Translations under genes and position numbers: made by a program
In this document: positions 1-6,826 of the stretch, piece after piece
Numbering within the stretch: the stretch's first letter is position 1
Layout: every line of letters begins with the position of its first letter
Notes under the pieces: model-generated
Told to the model about the DNA's origin: nothing
Seen by the model: only the letters and a program-made list of their open reading frames with translations
Database searches by the model: none
Source of the DNA: Bdellovibrionales bacterium
Lineage (GTDB): Bacteria; Bdellovibrionota; JAFGOL01
Direction of reading: 5' to 3'
DNA: 27,172 nt
NCBI GenBank assembly: GCA_022707945.1
Contig: JAKIZQ010000003.1
Span: 1 to 27,172 of the forward strand

Positions 1-1610
1 GCGGGGATGTAATAAGTTTTATACAAAAAACAGAAGGCATGACTTTTTACGAAGCTATCGTAAAACTTGCAGACATAGCAGGGGTTAAAATACCTGTTTC
101 AGAGCATGCTGACAAAAACTATGCCGTAAGACAGGGTCGAAGGCAGGAACTTATAAACATAAACACAATATCAAGGGACCACTATTTACATCTTTTGGGC
201 GACAAGAACTCTGACGCTTACAAGTATGTTTTAAAAAGAAAGCTTTCGTTAGAGACATTAAAAGAGTTTGGTATAGGTTATTCTGGTACAGCGTGGGACG
301 CTTTATATATTGAGTTCGTTAAGAAAGGCATCTCGCTAGCGCTTGCCTCTGAACTTGGCTTAATAAAAGAAAAAACCGGTAAATACTATGATACTTTTAG
401 AGACAGGCTCATGTTCCCTATACAGAATCACTCAGGAGATGTTGTAGCTTTTGGTGGAAGATTAATCAAAGATTCAGAAGATTCACCAAAATATATAAAT
501 TCAAAAGACAGCGAGTTATATACAAAAGGGGATGTTCTTTATGGGCTAAATAAAACGAGATCGTATATAAGGGACACTGGTTATGCTGTCGTTGTTGAAG
601 GGTATATGGACCTAATCAGCCTCTATCAAGCTGGTATAAAAAATGTTGTAGCAACTCTTGGGACTTCTTTTACAGACAAACAGGCCCAGTTAATAAAGAG
701 ATACACAGAAAGGGTCGTCCTTTTTTATGACTCAGATGAAGCTGGAATAAAAGCCGCGAAACGATCTTTACCAATGTTGCTTGAGAAGGGGATAAAGGTT
801 GACGCACTTTTCCTTGATGAGGAGCTTGATCCAGATGAAGCTGTTCTTAAATATGGAAAAGATGAATTACTAACGATGTTATCAAAAGCCGGTCCGTTGC
901 TTTCTGTTGTAATAGTTGAGCGTTTTTCAAGAGAAAAAGACCCAGATTCCATATCAAGAAGTACGTCAGAGATCTTGGATTATATAGGTATGATGCCAGA
1001 TGCTGTGAGCAAAACCCTTTGGATAAAGGAACTTTCTTTTAGAAGCGGGATTCCAACAAAAGAACTGAATATATTATTAAAGAAACACACAAAGGCGGCA
1101 AGTCCTTCTGATGTTCAAAAAAAGCAAATCTCTGTTAAACAACTGATAAAGGTACCTCAGATATATAAAAGATTGATGTCCTGTCTTTTTGTTGAACCAG
1201 AACTTATAGAAAAAATATCTGACGAGGATTGGTCTACTTTTATTCCTCAGGATCTGTCCAATATTTTACAAGAAGTAAAAAAAACCTATTTAATAAATCC
1301 GATTATGGATGTGTCCGTATGGATAGAGATATCAAGGGCAACGAGCCAGTATTGGATAGAAGACCTTATAACAAAGGGTCTTTTAGATAAGAAAAATGAT
1401 TTTAACGACCCAGACAAAGAGTTTGCGGCTTGCCTGATGAGGTTTAAGATAAACTATCTTGAAGACACAAAAAAAGAACTTTTGAACAAAATAAAAGAAG
1501 GCGGAGCCACAGAAAAGTCTTTACGTGAGTATGAGGCGATTATAAAAGACATTGAGCGCTTAAAGCCACTGCTTGGTGTTTTGACAAAAAGCATGGAGGA
1601 GCACGCATGA
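1..1610 (+). CDS. dnaG: DNA primase DnaG, 5'-truncated by window edge
   Basis: DnaG makes RNA primers for replication in association with the replicative helicase. The frame is open to the window edge (first full codon at 3) and reads GDVISFIQKTEG before the methionine at 39. That matches the end of the CHC2 zinc-binding domain, so the gene starts upstream and 39 is not its start. Counting from that methionine, the catalytic core has FGGR at 138-141, SPKYINS at 149-155, and the Toprim metal-binding motifs EGYMD (187-191) and DSDEAG (231-236). The C-terminal helicase-binding part, after about residue 370, is helical and poorly conserved, as is usual. About 535 residues are visible, consistent with a normal protein of about 600. 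Its TGA overlaps the rpoD ATG (ATGA, 1607-1610). This is the classical dnaG-rpoD arrangement and implies translational coupling. Confidence 0.97.
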   Translation, partial: GDVISFIQKTEGMTFYEAIVKLADIAGVKIPVSEHADKNYAVRQGRRQELININTISRDHYLHLLGDKNSDAYKYVLKRKLSLETLKEFGIGYSGTAWDALYIEFVKKGISLALASELGLIKEKTGKYYDTFRDRLMFPIQNHSGDVVAFGGRLIKDSEDSPKYINSKDSELYTKGDVLYGLNKTRSYIRDTGYAVVVEGYMDLISLYQAGIKNVVATLGTSFTDKQAQLIKRYTERVVLFYDSDEAGIKAAKRSLPMLLEKGIKVDALFLDEELDPDEAVLKYGKDELLTMLSKAGPLLSVVIVERFSREKDPDSISRSTSEILDYIGMMPDAVSKTLWIKELSFRSGIPTKELNILLKKHTKAASPSDVQKKQISVKQLIKVPQIYKRLMSCLFVEPELIEKISDEDWSTFIPQDLSNILQEVKKTYLINPIMDVSVWIEISRATSQYWIEDLITKGLLDKKNDFNDPDKEFAACLMRFKINYLEDTKKELLNKIKEGGATEKSLREYEAIIKDIERLKPLLGVLTKSMEEHA

Positions 1611-3394
1611 AATCCAGTTTTGAAAGAGAAAAGGTTGTTACTGTTAAAGAGCTTCTAACGGTGGGCTCTAACAAAGGTTTCTTAACATTCAAAGAAATAG
1701 ACGACGGTCTATCAAGCTACATAATGGACAAAGAAGAAGTAGATGCCATTCTTAGTCTTATAGAACAAAGCAATATAGAGATAGTCGAGAATGAAAAGAA
1801 ATATCAAAAAATAAAATCAAGCCAAGATTATATAGTTGAAGATACAGGTGGTGAGGAGACAGAACTTACAGAAGGGTTTCTTGACGATATAGAGACGATA
1901 AGTTCAGAAGTTAGTGATCCAGTAAGACTGTACCTAAGGAAAATGGGTGGAGTTTCCTTGTTATCAAGGGACGGCGAAATAGAAATAGCAAAAAGAATAG
2001 AAGAGGGTGAGAACAGGATATTAAATGTTGTTTTTAACTCTGAGCTTGGCATAAGTGGTATAGTTGACCTTGCGGATAAGTTAAGGAAAGGTCGTTACAG
2101 GGTGTCTGATCTTGTTAAGGGTGGCGACGATATGGAAAATTCCATAAACGAAATCACTCTTGAGAAAAAAATACTTGAAAGTATTGATCTGATACAAAAC
2201 ATGTTTGACGCAAACATTTCGTTAGATCAAAAAGCAAAGAAATCAAAAGCAGCGGTACAACAAAAGATACTTGATGAAATAGAGAGCAATAAAGCAAAAA
2301 TGAGGGAATCTTTTAGGGAGATAAACCTTAACAGAAAGACCATAAACAGAATAATAAGCAAATTCAAAGTTTACTATCAACAGATAAAACAGGCAGAGTT
2401 TGCAATAAGAAGACAATTAAGAAAGGTGCAGGTTAACAGCGTTAAAGATTTTAATGAACTCAAGAATGCTTTAAGGAAGAATTCTAAACTAGAGAAACAA
2501 TATAAAGAACAGCTCGGCATTACAGTTGAATACATGGACGAGATAAATCTATTAATAGAGGAACACAAAAAGGTTCTTGATAAAATAGAGGCTGATTCAA
2601 AACTTCCGCTTCAAATATTAAGAGGTCTTTGCCATGAGATAATAGAAGGCGAGAAGATGGCAGATAAGGCCAAGAACGAATTGGTCGAGGCAAACTTGAG
2701 ATTGGTTATAAGTATTGCAAAAAAATATACTAACAGAGGCCTACAGTTCCTTGATCTCATACAGGAAGGGAACATTGGTCTTATGAAAGCGGTCGATAAG
2801 TTCGAATATAAAAGAGGTTATAAATTTAGTACCTACGCTACTTGGTGGATACGTCAGGCTATAACAAGAGCTATTGCAGACCAAGGAAGAACAATAAGAA
2901 TACCTGTTCACATGATAGAGACCATAAACAAGCTAATAAGAACACAAAGAGCTCTAGTCCAAGAAATAGGAAGAGAACCAACACCAGAAGAAATAGCTGA
3001 AAGAATGGAAATGCCTGTAGATAAGGTAAGAAAAGTACTCAGGATATCAAAAGAACCAGTTTCTTTAGAGACCCCAATAGGAGAAGAAGAAGACTCACAT
3101 CTTGGCGATTTCATAGAAGATACTACGGCTGTTTCTCCTTCTGAGGCAATAATAAACCTTAATCTTTCTGAACAGACAAGAAAAGTGCTTTCAACCCTTA
3201 CTCCAAAAGAGGAGAAGGTCCTAAGAATGAGGTTCGGAATAGGTGAAGAAAGTGACCACACCCTCGAGGAAGTTGGTCAGGATTTTGATGTAACAAGAGA
3301 AAGAATAAGGCAAATAGAGGCAAAGGCTTTGCAGAAGCTCAGGAGAAGGAGCAGATCAAAGAAATTAAAGCCTTTTGTAGAGGGTTCAAATTAG
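1607..3394 (+). CDS. rpoD: RNA polymerase primary sigma factor (sigma-70)
   Basis: This is the housekeeping sigma factor, which directs RNA polymerase to -35/-10 promoters. The 595 residues contain, in order: region 1.1 (about 10-58), region 1.2 (DPVRLYLRKMG, about 105), a long helical non-conserved spacer, region 2 (ANLRLVISIAKKYTNRGLQF through YKFSTYATWWIRQAITRA), region 3 (PVHMIETINKL onward) and region 4 (TPKEEKVLRMRFGIG, then the helix-turn-helix VTRERIRQIEAKAL). The presence of region 1.1 and the full 2.4/4.2 motifs marks a group 1 factor, not an alternative sigma. A strong Shine-Dalgarno, GGAGGAG at 1595-1601, lies 5 nt before the ATG inside dnaG. The promoters proposed in this window fit sigma-70 consensus. 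Confidence 0.98.
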   Translation: MKSSFEREKVVTVKELLTVGSNKGFLTFKEIDDGLSSYIMDKEEVDAILSLIEQSNIEIVENEKKYQKIKSSQDYIVEDTGGEETELTEGFLDDIETISSEVSDPVRLYLRKMGGVSLLSRDGEIEIAKRIEEGENRILNVVFNSELGISGIVDLADKLRKGRYRVSDLVKGGDDMENSINEITLEKKILESIDLIQNMFDANISLDQKAKKSKAAVQQKILDEIESNKAKMRESFREINLNRKTINRIISKFKVYYQQIKQAEFAIRRQLRKVQVNSVKDFNELKNALRKNSKLEKQYKEQLGITVEYMDEINLLIEEHKKVLDKIEADSKLPLQILRGLCHEIIEGEKMADKAKNELVEANLRLVISIAKKYTNRGLQFLDLIQEGNIGLMKAVDKFEYKRGYKFSTYATWWIRQAITRAIADQGRTIRIPVHMIETINKLIRTQRALVQEIGREPTPEEIAERMEMPVDKVRKVLRISKEPVSLETPIGEEEDSHLGDFIEDTTAVSPSEAIINLNLSEQTRKVLSTLTPKEEKVLRMRFGIGEESDHTLEEVGQDFDVTRERIRQIEAKALQKLRRRSRSKKLKPFVEGSN

Positions 3395-3406
3395 AGTAAA
3401 AAGCTC

Positions 3407-3435
3407 TTGCGATTTTTTTAACCTTTTACTATAAA
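3407..3435 (+). promoter_or_regulatory. Putative sigma-70 promoter for the tRNA
   Basis: TTGCGA (3407-3412) and TATAAA (3430-3435) are separated by exactly 17 nt. They match 4/6 and 5/6 of the sigma-70 consensus. The predicted transcription start near 3442 gives an 8-nt leader before the tRNA at 3450. A T-run (3413-3419) in the spacer follows a weak AGAG/CTCT stem after the rpoD stop and might serve as a poor terminator. That part is doubtful. Confidence 0.5.
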
Positions 3436-3449
3436 GCCTATAGTCTTTT

Positions 3450-3525
3450 GGGCCTATAGCTCAGTTGGTAGAGCATCCGGCTCATAACCGGATGGTCCTA
3501 GGTTCGAGTCCTAGTGGGCCCACCA
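3450..3525 (+). tRNA. tRNA with CAU anticodon: probable tRNA-Ile2 (lysidine) or elongator tRNA-Met
   Basis: A complete 76-nt cloverleaf with encoded CCA. The acceptor stem GGGCCTA/TGGGCCC has one U-G pair. The D arm is GCTC/GAGC, the anticodon stem TCCGG/CCGGA with loop CTCATAA (anticodon CAT), and the T arm CTAGG/CCTAG with loop TTCGAGT. It is not initiator tRNA: position 1 pairs with 72, and the three G-C pairs of initiators are absent from the anticodon stem. The choice between elongator Met and Ile2 is open. The C4-G69 and C5-G68 pairs are the features E. coli TilS uses to pick tRNA-Ile2, and the GGGCC-type acceptor resembles isoleucine tRNAs, so I favour Ile2. Automatic annotation would call it Met. 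Confidence 0.95.
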
Positions 3526-3526
3526 C

Positions 3527-3541
3527 CCAAAGATCCTTTGG
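3527..3541 (+). other. Perfect 6-bp hairpin between tRNA 3' end and next gene's ribosome binding site
   Basis: CCAAAG-ATC-CTTTGG forms a perfect 6-bp stem with a 3-nt loop. It begins one base after the tRNA CCA and ends inside the GGAGGG Shine-Dalgarno (3540-3545) of the zinc-ribbon gene. There is no T-run, so it is not a canonical terminator. It could mark the processed 5' end of the downstream mRNA after tRNA 3' cleavage, or modulate ribosome access. Both roles are inference. Confidence 0.55.
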
Positions 3542-3548
3542 AGGGAAT

Positions 3549-4259
3549 ATGTCGGTTCTCCTTTATGAAGTGCTTAATAAATTAAGACAGATAGACGAAA
3601 AGATAAAGGATTTGTCTAACAAGAGGAAGCTCCCCCCAAAAGGACTCAACGAAGCTCTTAAAAAACTTAAAGAAGCAGAATCAAAATTAAGGACCAAGAG
3701 TACAGAAGCAGAAGCTGGTTCAAGAAAGACTAAGCATGTCGCTGATGTTCTCGGTGAAGAAACAGCCAAGCTTTCTAGGGCGGAAGAAAAACTTGCTTCA
3801 GTTAAGAACAGCAAGGAGTACCAAGCAGCACTTAAAGAAGTAAACCAGCTAAAGAAAGCTGTTTCAAGTTTAAATGATCAACACCAATCCCTTAACGCTG
3901 AATCAGACAAACTGATGACAGAAATGTTGGCGATAGAGAAGGAATTAAAAGAAGCAGTTAGGTCGTATGAGACACTTTTGGTGCAAATGAAGGACGCAAC
4001 AAATCAATTGGATTCAGAAATAAAAGACATACAGGACTCAAGATTGAGAGTTATGTCTGACATCCCTGACGATATAAGGAACAAGTACATTAAAGCATGT
4101 GATACAAAGAATGGTGTCGGTGTTTCTTTAATAATGTCAGAAAGGTGTGGGGCTTGTAATATGGCCCTGCCAAAGCAATTCTGCAACCAGGTGGTAAAGG
4201 CTGATAAGGTTTATCATTGTCCGTCTTGCCAGAGATTAATTATTTATATAAACAACTAA
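3549..4259 (+). CDS. Coiled-coil C4 zinc-ribbon protein (DUF164, CT398/HP0958-like)
   Basis: The 236 residues are a long helical hairpin (about 1-180, rich in E/K/L heptads) with the family's NSKEYQAALKEV segment. A C-terminal zinc ribbon follows, with two CxxC pairs: C200/C203 and C224/C227. Relatives are Chlamydia CT398, Helicobacter HP0958 (FlgZ) and actinobacterial Rv2229c-type proteins. The first two have been linked to sigma-54/secretion and flagellar functions, but the general role is unsettled. I chose the ATG at 3549 because GGAGGG lies 4 nt upstream. Extending the frame to 3465 would run through the tRNA and is an artefact. The gene sits between a tRNA and rnpB. No flagellar or type III genes are visible here, so a link to RNA metabolism is possible but unproven. 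Confidence 0.9.
   Translation: MSVLLYEVLNKLRQIDEKIKDLSNKRKLPPKGLNEALKKLKEAESKLRTKSTEAEAGSRKTKHVADVLGEETAKLSRAEEKLASVKNSKEYQAALKEVNQLKKAVSSLNDQHQSLNAESDKLMTEMLAIEKELKEAVRSYETLLVQMKDATNQLDSEIKDIQDSRLRVMSDIPDDIRNKYIKACDTKNGVGVSLIMSERCGACNMALPKQFCNQVVKADKVYHCPSCQRLIIYINN
4226..4252 (+). promoter_or_regulatory. Putative rnpB promoter inside the 3' end of the zinc-ribbon gene
   Basis: TTGCCA (4226-4231, 5/6 to consensus) is followed after a short 15-nt spacer by TATAAA (4247-4252, 5/6). This predicts initiation near 4259-4260, a few bases before the RNase P RNA 5' end. The spacer is 2 nt shorter than ideal. Read-through from upstream is an alternative source of the RNA. Confidence 0.4.
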
Positions 4260-4263
4260 TTAC

Positions 4264-4555
4264 AAGAAGAGCGGACAGTCGCTTGGCAACACCAAGAGGA
4301 AAGTCCGGGCTCCATAGAGCAGCGCAGTGGGTAACGCCCACCCACCGTGAGGTGAGGACTAGCGCAACAGAAAGAATGTACAGGGCTTAGGTCGCTGTAG
4401 TGAAATCAGGCAAGCTCTGCGCGGAGCAAGATCAAATAGGCGTACGTAGTAAGATTGCTCATCTGAGGTACGCGGGTAGATCGCTTGAGCTTTGTGGCAA
4501 CACAAAGCCTAGAGGAATGACTGTCGAAAACAGAACCCGGCTTACCGCTCTTCTT
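4264..4555 (+). ncRNA. rnpB: RNase P RNA (bacterial type A), compact
   Basis: This is the catalytic RNA that removes tRNA 5' leaders. Ends are set by an 11-bp P1 helix: AAGAAGAGCGG (4264-4274) pairs perfectly with CCGCTCTTCTT (4545-4555). Universal core blocks are present: GAGGAAAGTCCGGGCTCC (4296-4313), GGAGCAAGATCAAATAGG (about 4423-4440, type A region), AGAGGAATGACTG (4511-4523) and ACAGAACCCGGCTTA (4530-4544). At 292 nt it is well below the usual 350-400 nt of type A RNAs. P3 is a minimal TTGG-CAACA-CCAA hairpin (4283-4295). The segment between GTGAAA and GGAGCAAG is far shorter than in E. coli, so helices in the P12-P14 region are trimmed or lost. It starts 4 nt after the zinc-ribbon stop. 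No terminator is evident downstream, so cotranscription with the MFS gene is possible. Confidence 0.96.
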
Positions 4556-4585
4556 GCTGTGATCAATTCAAAAGGGATGTGTTTT

Positions 4586-5833
4586 ATGTTCGAAAAAATA
4601 GAATCATTCGTATACAAAAATTTCCATTCTTTATATCACAGGAATTATAGATATTTCTTTTTTGGTCAGGTTATTTCACTAATAGGTACGTGGATACAGG
4701 TTATGGCTCAAGCATGGCTTGTTTATACTATAACGAATTCACCATTGAAATTAGGTATAGTAAGCGCAATGCAATTCCTGCCGACCATGATCTTTTCTTT
4801 GTTCGCAGGTGTTATAGTCGATAAATTGTCTAAAAAGAAAATACTTATCTTCACTCAGATAATGGCGATGTTGCAAGCCTTTGTACTTTTTGCGCTTGTC
4901 TATATGGGTGTAGTTGTATATTGGCATGTTGTCCTTTTAGCTTTCATATTAGGATGCACCAACTCACTTGATATGCCAGCAAGGCAAGCCTATGTAATAG
5001 AGCTTGTTGGAAGAAAAGATTTGGTTAATGCAGTTGGTCTTAATTCTGCAATATTCAATACAGCGAGAATAGTTGGTCCTGCGATAGCAGGGATACTAAT
5101 GACAGGTATAGGCATTGAATGGTGTTTCTTTATAAATGGCATAAGTTTTATAAGTGTAATTGCTAGTTTGTTTATGATACAGACTACTCACGTAATAGAG
5201 AACAAAAAACTCAAAGCTTCGTCGATATTGTCAGAAATAGTTGATGGTCTTAATTATATTTATAAGAACCCTGTTTTGTTCAAAACATCTCTTATAATAC
5301 TTTTTGTAACGATAGTTAGTTTTAATTACAACGTTCTTATACCAGTCTTTGCTAAAACTGTTCTGGGTCTAAAGGAAAAAGGGTTTGGGATACTTCTTTC
5401 TTCACTAGGGGTTGGTTCCCTTATAGGTGCTGTTTCTGTATCTATACTTGGAGGTTCTAATCCAAAACCAAGAACGTTGATGTTCAGCTCTTTCTTTTTA
5501 GGTCTTTGTTTTGTTGTCCTTGGTTTTACAAGGAACATATATAGTTCTTCTTTATTTATTGCTCTTTGTGGTATTTTTAACCTTTGGTTCTTTACTGTCG
5601 CAAATTCTGTGTTGCAGCTTAATTCTAGTGATGAATACAGAGGCAGGGTTATGGGTGTTTATACGGTTGTTTTTGCAGGGGCTAGCCCTATTGGCAACTT
5701 TATATCAGGCTATATTGCAGAAGAAGCGGGCGCTCCAATAACTTTTACTGCCATAGGTATTATTATGTCTATCAGCATGTTCGTATTGTTCACTAGCATA
5801 AAATTATCTAATAAATATTTACAACGAATTTAG
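4586..5833 (+). CDS. MFS transporter, EntS/MFS_3-like exporter
   Basis: A 415-residue inner-membrane protein with about 12 hydrophobic segments. The N-terminus reads NYRYFFFGQVISLIGTWIQ, the typical opening of the MFS_3 (enterobactin exporter-like) group, and DKLSKKK in loop 2-3 corresponds to the MFS signature. R/K-rich cytoplasmic loops and a central break around residues 205-225 separate the two six-helix halves. The substrate cannot be read from sequence; relatives export siderophores, drugs or other small molecules. I chose ATG 4586 because AAGGG at 4572-4576 is correctly spaced. The in-frame ATG at 4577 touches that purine run, and longer frames (from 4400) overlap the RNase P RNA and are not coding. 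No siderophore genes are nearby. Confidence 0.9.
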   Translation: MFEKIESFVYKNFHSLYHRNYRYFFFGQVISLIGTWIQVMAQAWLVYTITNSPLKLGIVSAMQFLPTMIFSLFAGVIVDKLSKKKILIFTQIMAMLQAFVLFALVYMGVVVYWHVVLLAFILGCTNSLDMPARQAYVIELVGRKDLVNAVGLNSAIFNTARIVGPAIAGILMTGIGIEWCFFINGISFISVIASLFMIQTTHVIENKKLKASSILSEIVDGLNYIYKNPVLFKTSLIILFVTIVSFNYNVLIPVFAKTVLGLKEKGFGILLSSLGVGSLIGAVSVSILGGSNPKPRTLMFSSFFLGLCFVVLGFTRNIYSSSLFIALCGIFNLWFFTVANSVLQLNSSDEYRGRVMGVYTVVFAGASPIGNFISGYIAEEAGAPITFTAIGIIMSISMFVLFTSIKLSNKYLQRI

Positions 5834-5867
5834 CTGGATATAGAGTCCTTAAAATATAGGAGGAATT

Positions 5868-6332
5868 ATGAAAAAATTATTTTTGTTATCTCTTTTATTA
5901 TCTTCTGTGGTTTTTGCTTCAGGATCTAAAATGGTAAAAGTGGACCTTGATGAAAAGGGCACACAAATAATTAAAGCAGATTTGGATATTGATGATCTAT
6001 ATTACTATATAGATACCAATGCCTGTGTTTGTTGGGTCGGTAAAATAATGGGTGGTTCTAATGCCATATCAACTTTTGATTGCAAGAACCTTTTAGCTTA
6101 TAAAAAACTTGAGTCACATCTTTCAAAGTGTTTAGGTCTAGTAAAGCCAGAAGTTGAACAAGTCGTTATAGTGGAAGAAGAAATAAAGGTGGAAGAACCT
6201 AAGAAAGAAGACAAAAAAGAAGACAAGAAAAAGGACAAGAAAAATTCATCAAAGAAAGAAGAGGCCAAGGAAGAAATAAAGGCAGAAGAACCTAAAAAAG
6301 AAGAACCAGTAGTACAAACAGAAAAGAAATAA
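5868..6332 (+). CDS. Small secreted protein with Lys/Glu-rich C-terminal tail, function unknown
   Basis: Not a recognised family. The 154 residues begin with a clear signal peptide (MKKLFLLSLLLSSVVFASG, likely cut after about residue 17-19). A folded part follows, up to about residue 95, with four cysteines (C53, C55 in the motif CVC, C72, C88) that could form disulfides in the periplasm. Residues 100-154 are a low-complexity K/E tail with two near-identical PKKE-centred units. AGGAGG lies just upstream of the ATG with ideal spacing. The gene follows the MFS gene by 34 nt and could share its transcript. Its TAA directly abuts the stop of the opposing DUF192 gene. The tail could bind peptidoglycan, nucleic acid or metal, or act as a spacer; none of these is shown. 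Confidence 0.8.
   Translation: MKKLFLLSLLLSSVVFASGSKMVKVDLDEKGTQIIKADLDIDDLYYYIDTNACVCWVGKIMGGSNAISTFDCKNLLAYKKLESHLSKCLGLVKPEVEQVVIVEEEIKVEEPKKEDKKEDKKKDKKNSSKKEEAKEEIKAEEPKKEEPVVQTEKK
6177..6302 (+). repeat. Direct repeat of a 33-nt K/E-coding unit (6177-6209 and 6270-6302)
   Basis: Two 33-nt in-frame copies encode EEIKVEEPKKE and EEIKAEEPKKE and differ at 3 of 33 bases. They are separated by 60 nt of AAG/GAA-rich sequence. High nucleotide identity suggests recent internal duplication or slippage inside the secreted protein's tail. Confidence 0.75.
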
Positions 6333-6818
6333 CTATCTTAAGGCCTTTGGTATTTTTATCTTGGTAGAATGGTTCACTCCTACTTTTTCGAACCATCCTG
6401 CAGGTACTTCTATTGCATATTTAACTATTTCTTTTGAAGGATAAGATTTTAATTCCCAGTCTGGTTTGCCTAGTTCTGGGTACATTTCCTGTATGGCTGC
6501 TATTTGTCCATCAGATTTAACATAAGCTATACTTAAAGGTATTAACGTATTTTTCATCCAGAAAGATAAAACTTGTGGTGTGTCATAAACAAATATCATT
6601 CCTTGTCCTTCTTTTAGATCTGTCACACCCATTAAACCTCTCATTTGTGCTTCTATCGAATATGCCACAGTTAGTTCCAACTTGTGTCCCTCTACTTTTA
6701 CTGTACAAATAGCGTTATCTTTTTTATCACATTTATCATTTTTGCCTAACAACATGAATAGACTAAAAACAAAGAATGAAATTACAAACAACAACAAGAT
6801 CTTTTTTTTCTTATTCAT
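6333..6818 (-). CDS. DUF192 family exported protein
   Basis: The 161 residues have an N-terminal membrane anchor or signal (about 6-24) followed by a complete DUF192 domain. Family landmarks are visible: AQMRGLMGV, GQGMIFVYD, LSFWMKNTLIPLSIAYV and KYAIEVPAGWFEKVGV. DUF192 proteins are small, exported and widespread; their biochemical role is not established. The start is supported by GGAGGG 4 nt upstream on the minus strand. That Shine-Dalgarno touches the stop codon of the preceding 628-residue gene, so the two genes form an operon with an 8-nt gap. The TAG abuts the TAA of the convergent plus-strand gene with no intergenic base, and no terminator separates them. Confidence 0.9.
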   Translation of the reverse strand: MNKKKKILLLFVISFFVFSLFMLLGKNDKCDKKDNAICTVKVEGHKLELTVAYSIEAQMRGLMGVTDLKEGQGMIFVYDTPQVLSFWMKNTLIPLSIAYVKSDGQIAAIQEMYPELGKPDWELKSYPSKEIVKYAIEVPAGWFEKVGVNHSTKIKIPKALR

Positions 6819-6826
6819 TTACCCTC

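Noticed and set aside
1581..1607. TTGACA at the end of dnaG as an internal rpoD promoter
   Set aside because: No -10-like hexamer occurs at 15-19 nt spacing before the start.
2908..3261. 117-codon minus-strand frame inside rpoD
   Set aside because: It lies antisense to conserved sigma regions 2-4, with serine/phenylalanine-rich shadow composition and no ribosome binding site evidence.
3395..3430. Rho-independent terminator after rpoD
   Set aside because: A 7-T run exists, but the preceding stem (AGAG/CTCT) is only 4 bp and separated from the run. The sequence is better explained as the tRNA promoter.
3465..3548. N-terminal extension of the zinc-ribbon protein from a start inside the tRNA
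   Set aside because: The frame runs through the tRNA. The ATG at 3549 has an ideal GGAGGG and gives the family N-terminus.
4400..4585. N-terminal extension of the MFS protein
   Set aside because: These bases are the conserved 3' half of RNase P RNA. The true start at 4586 has its own AAGGG.
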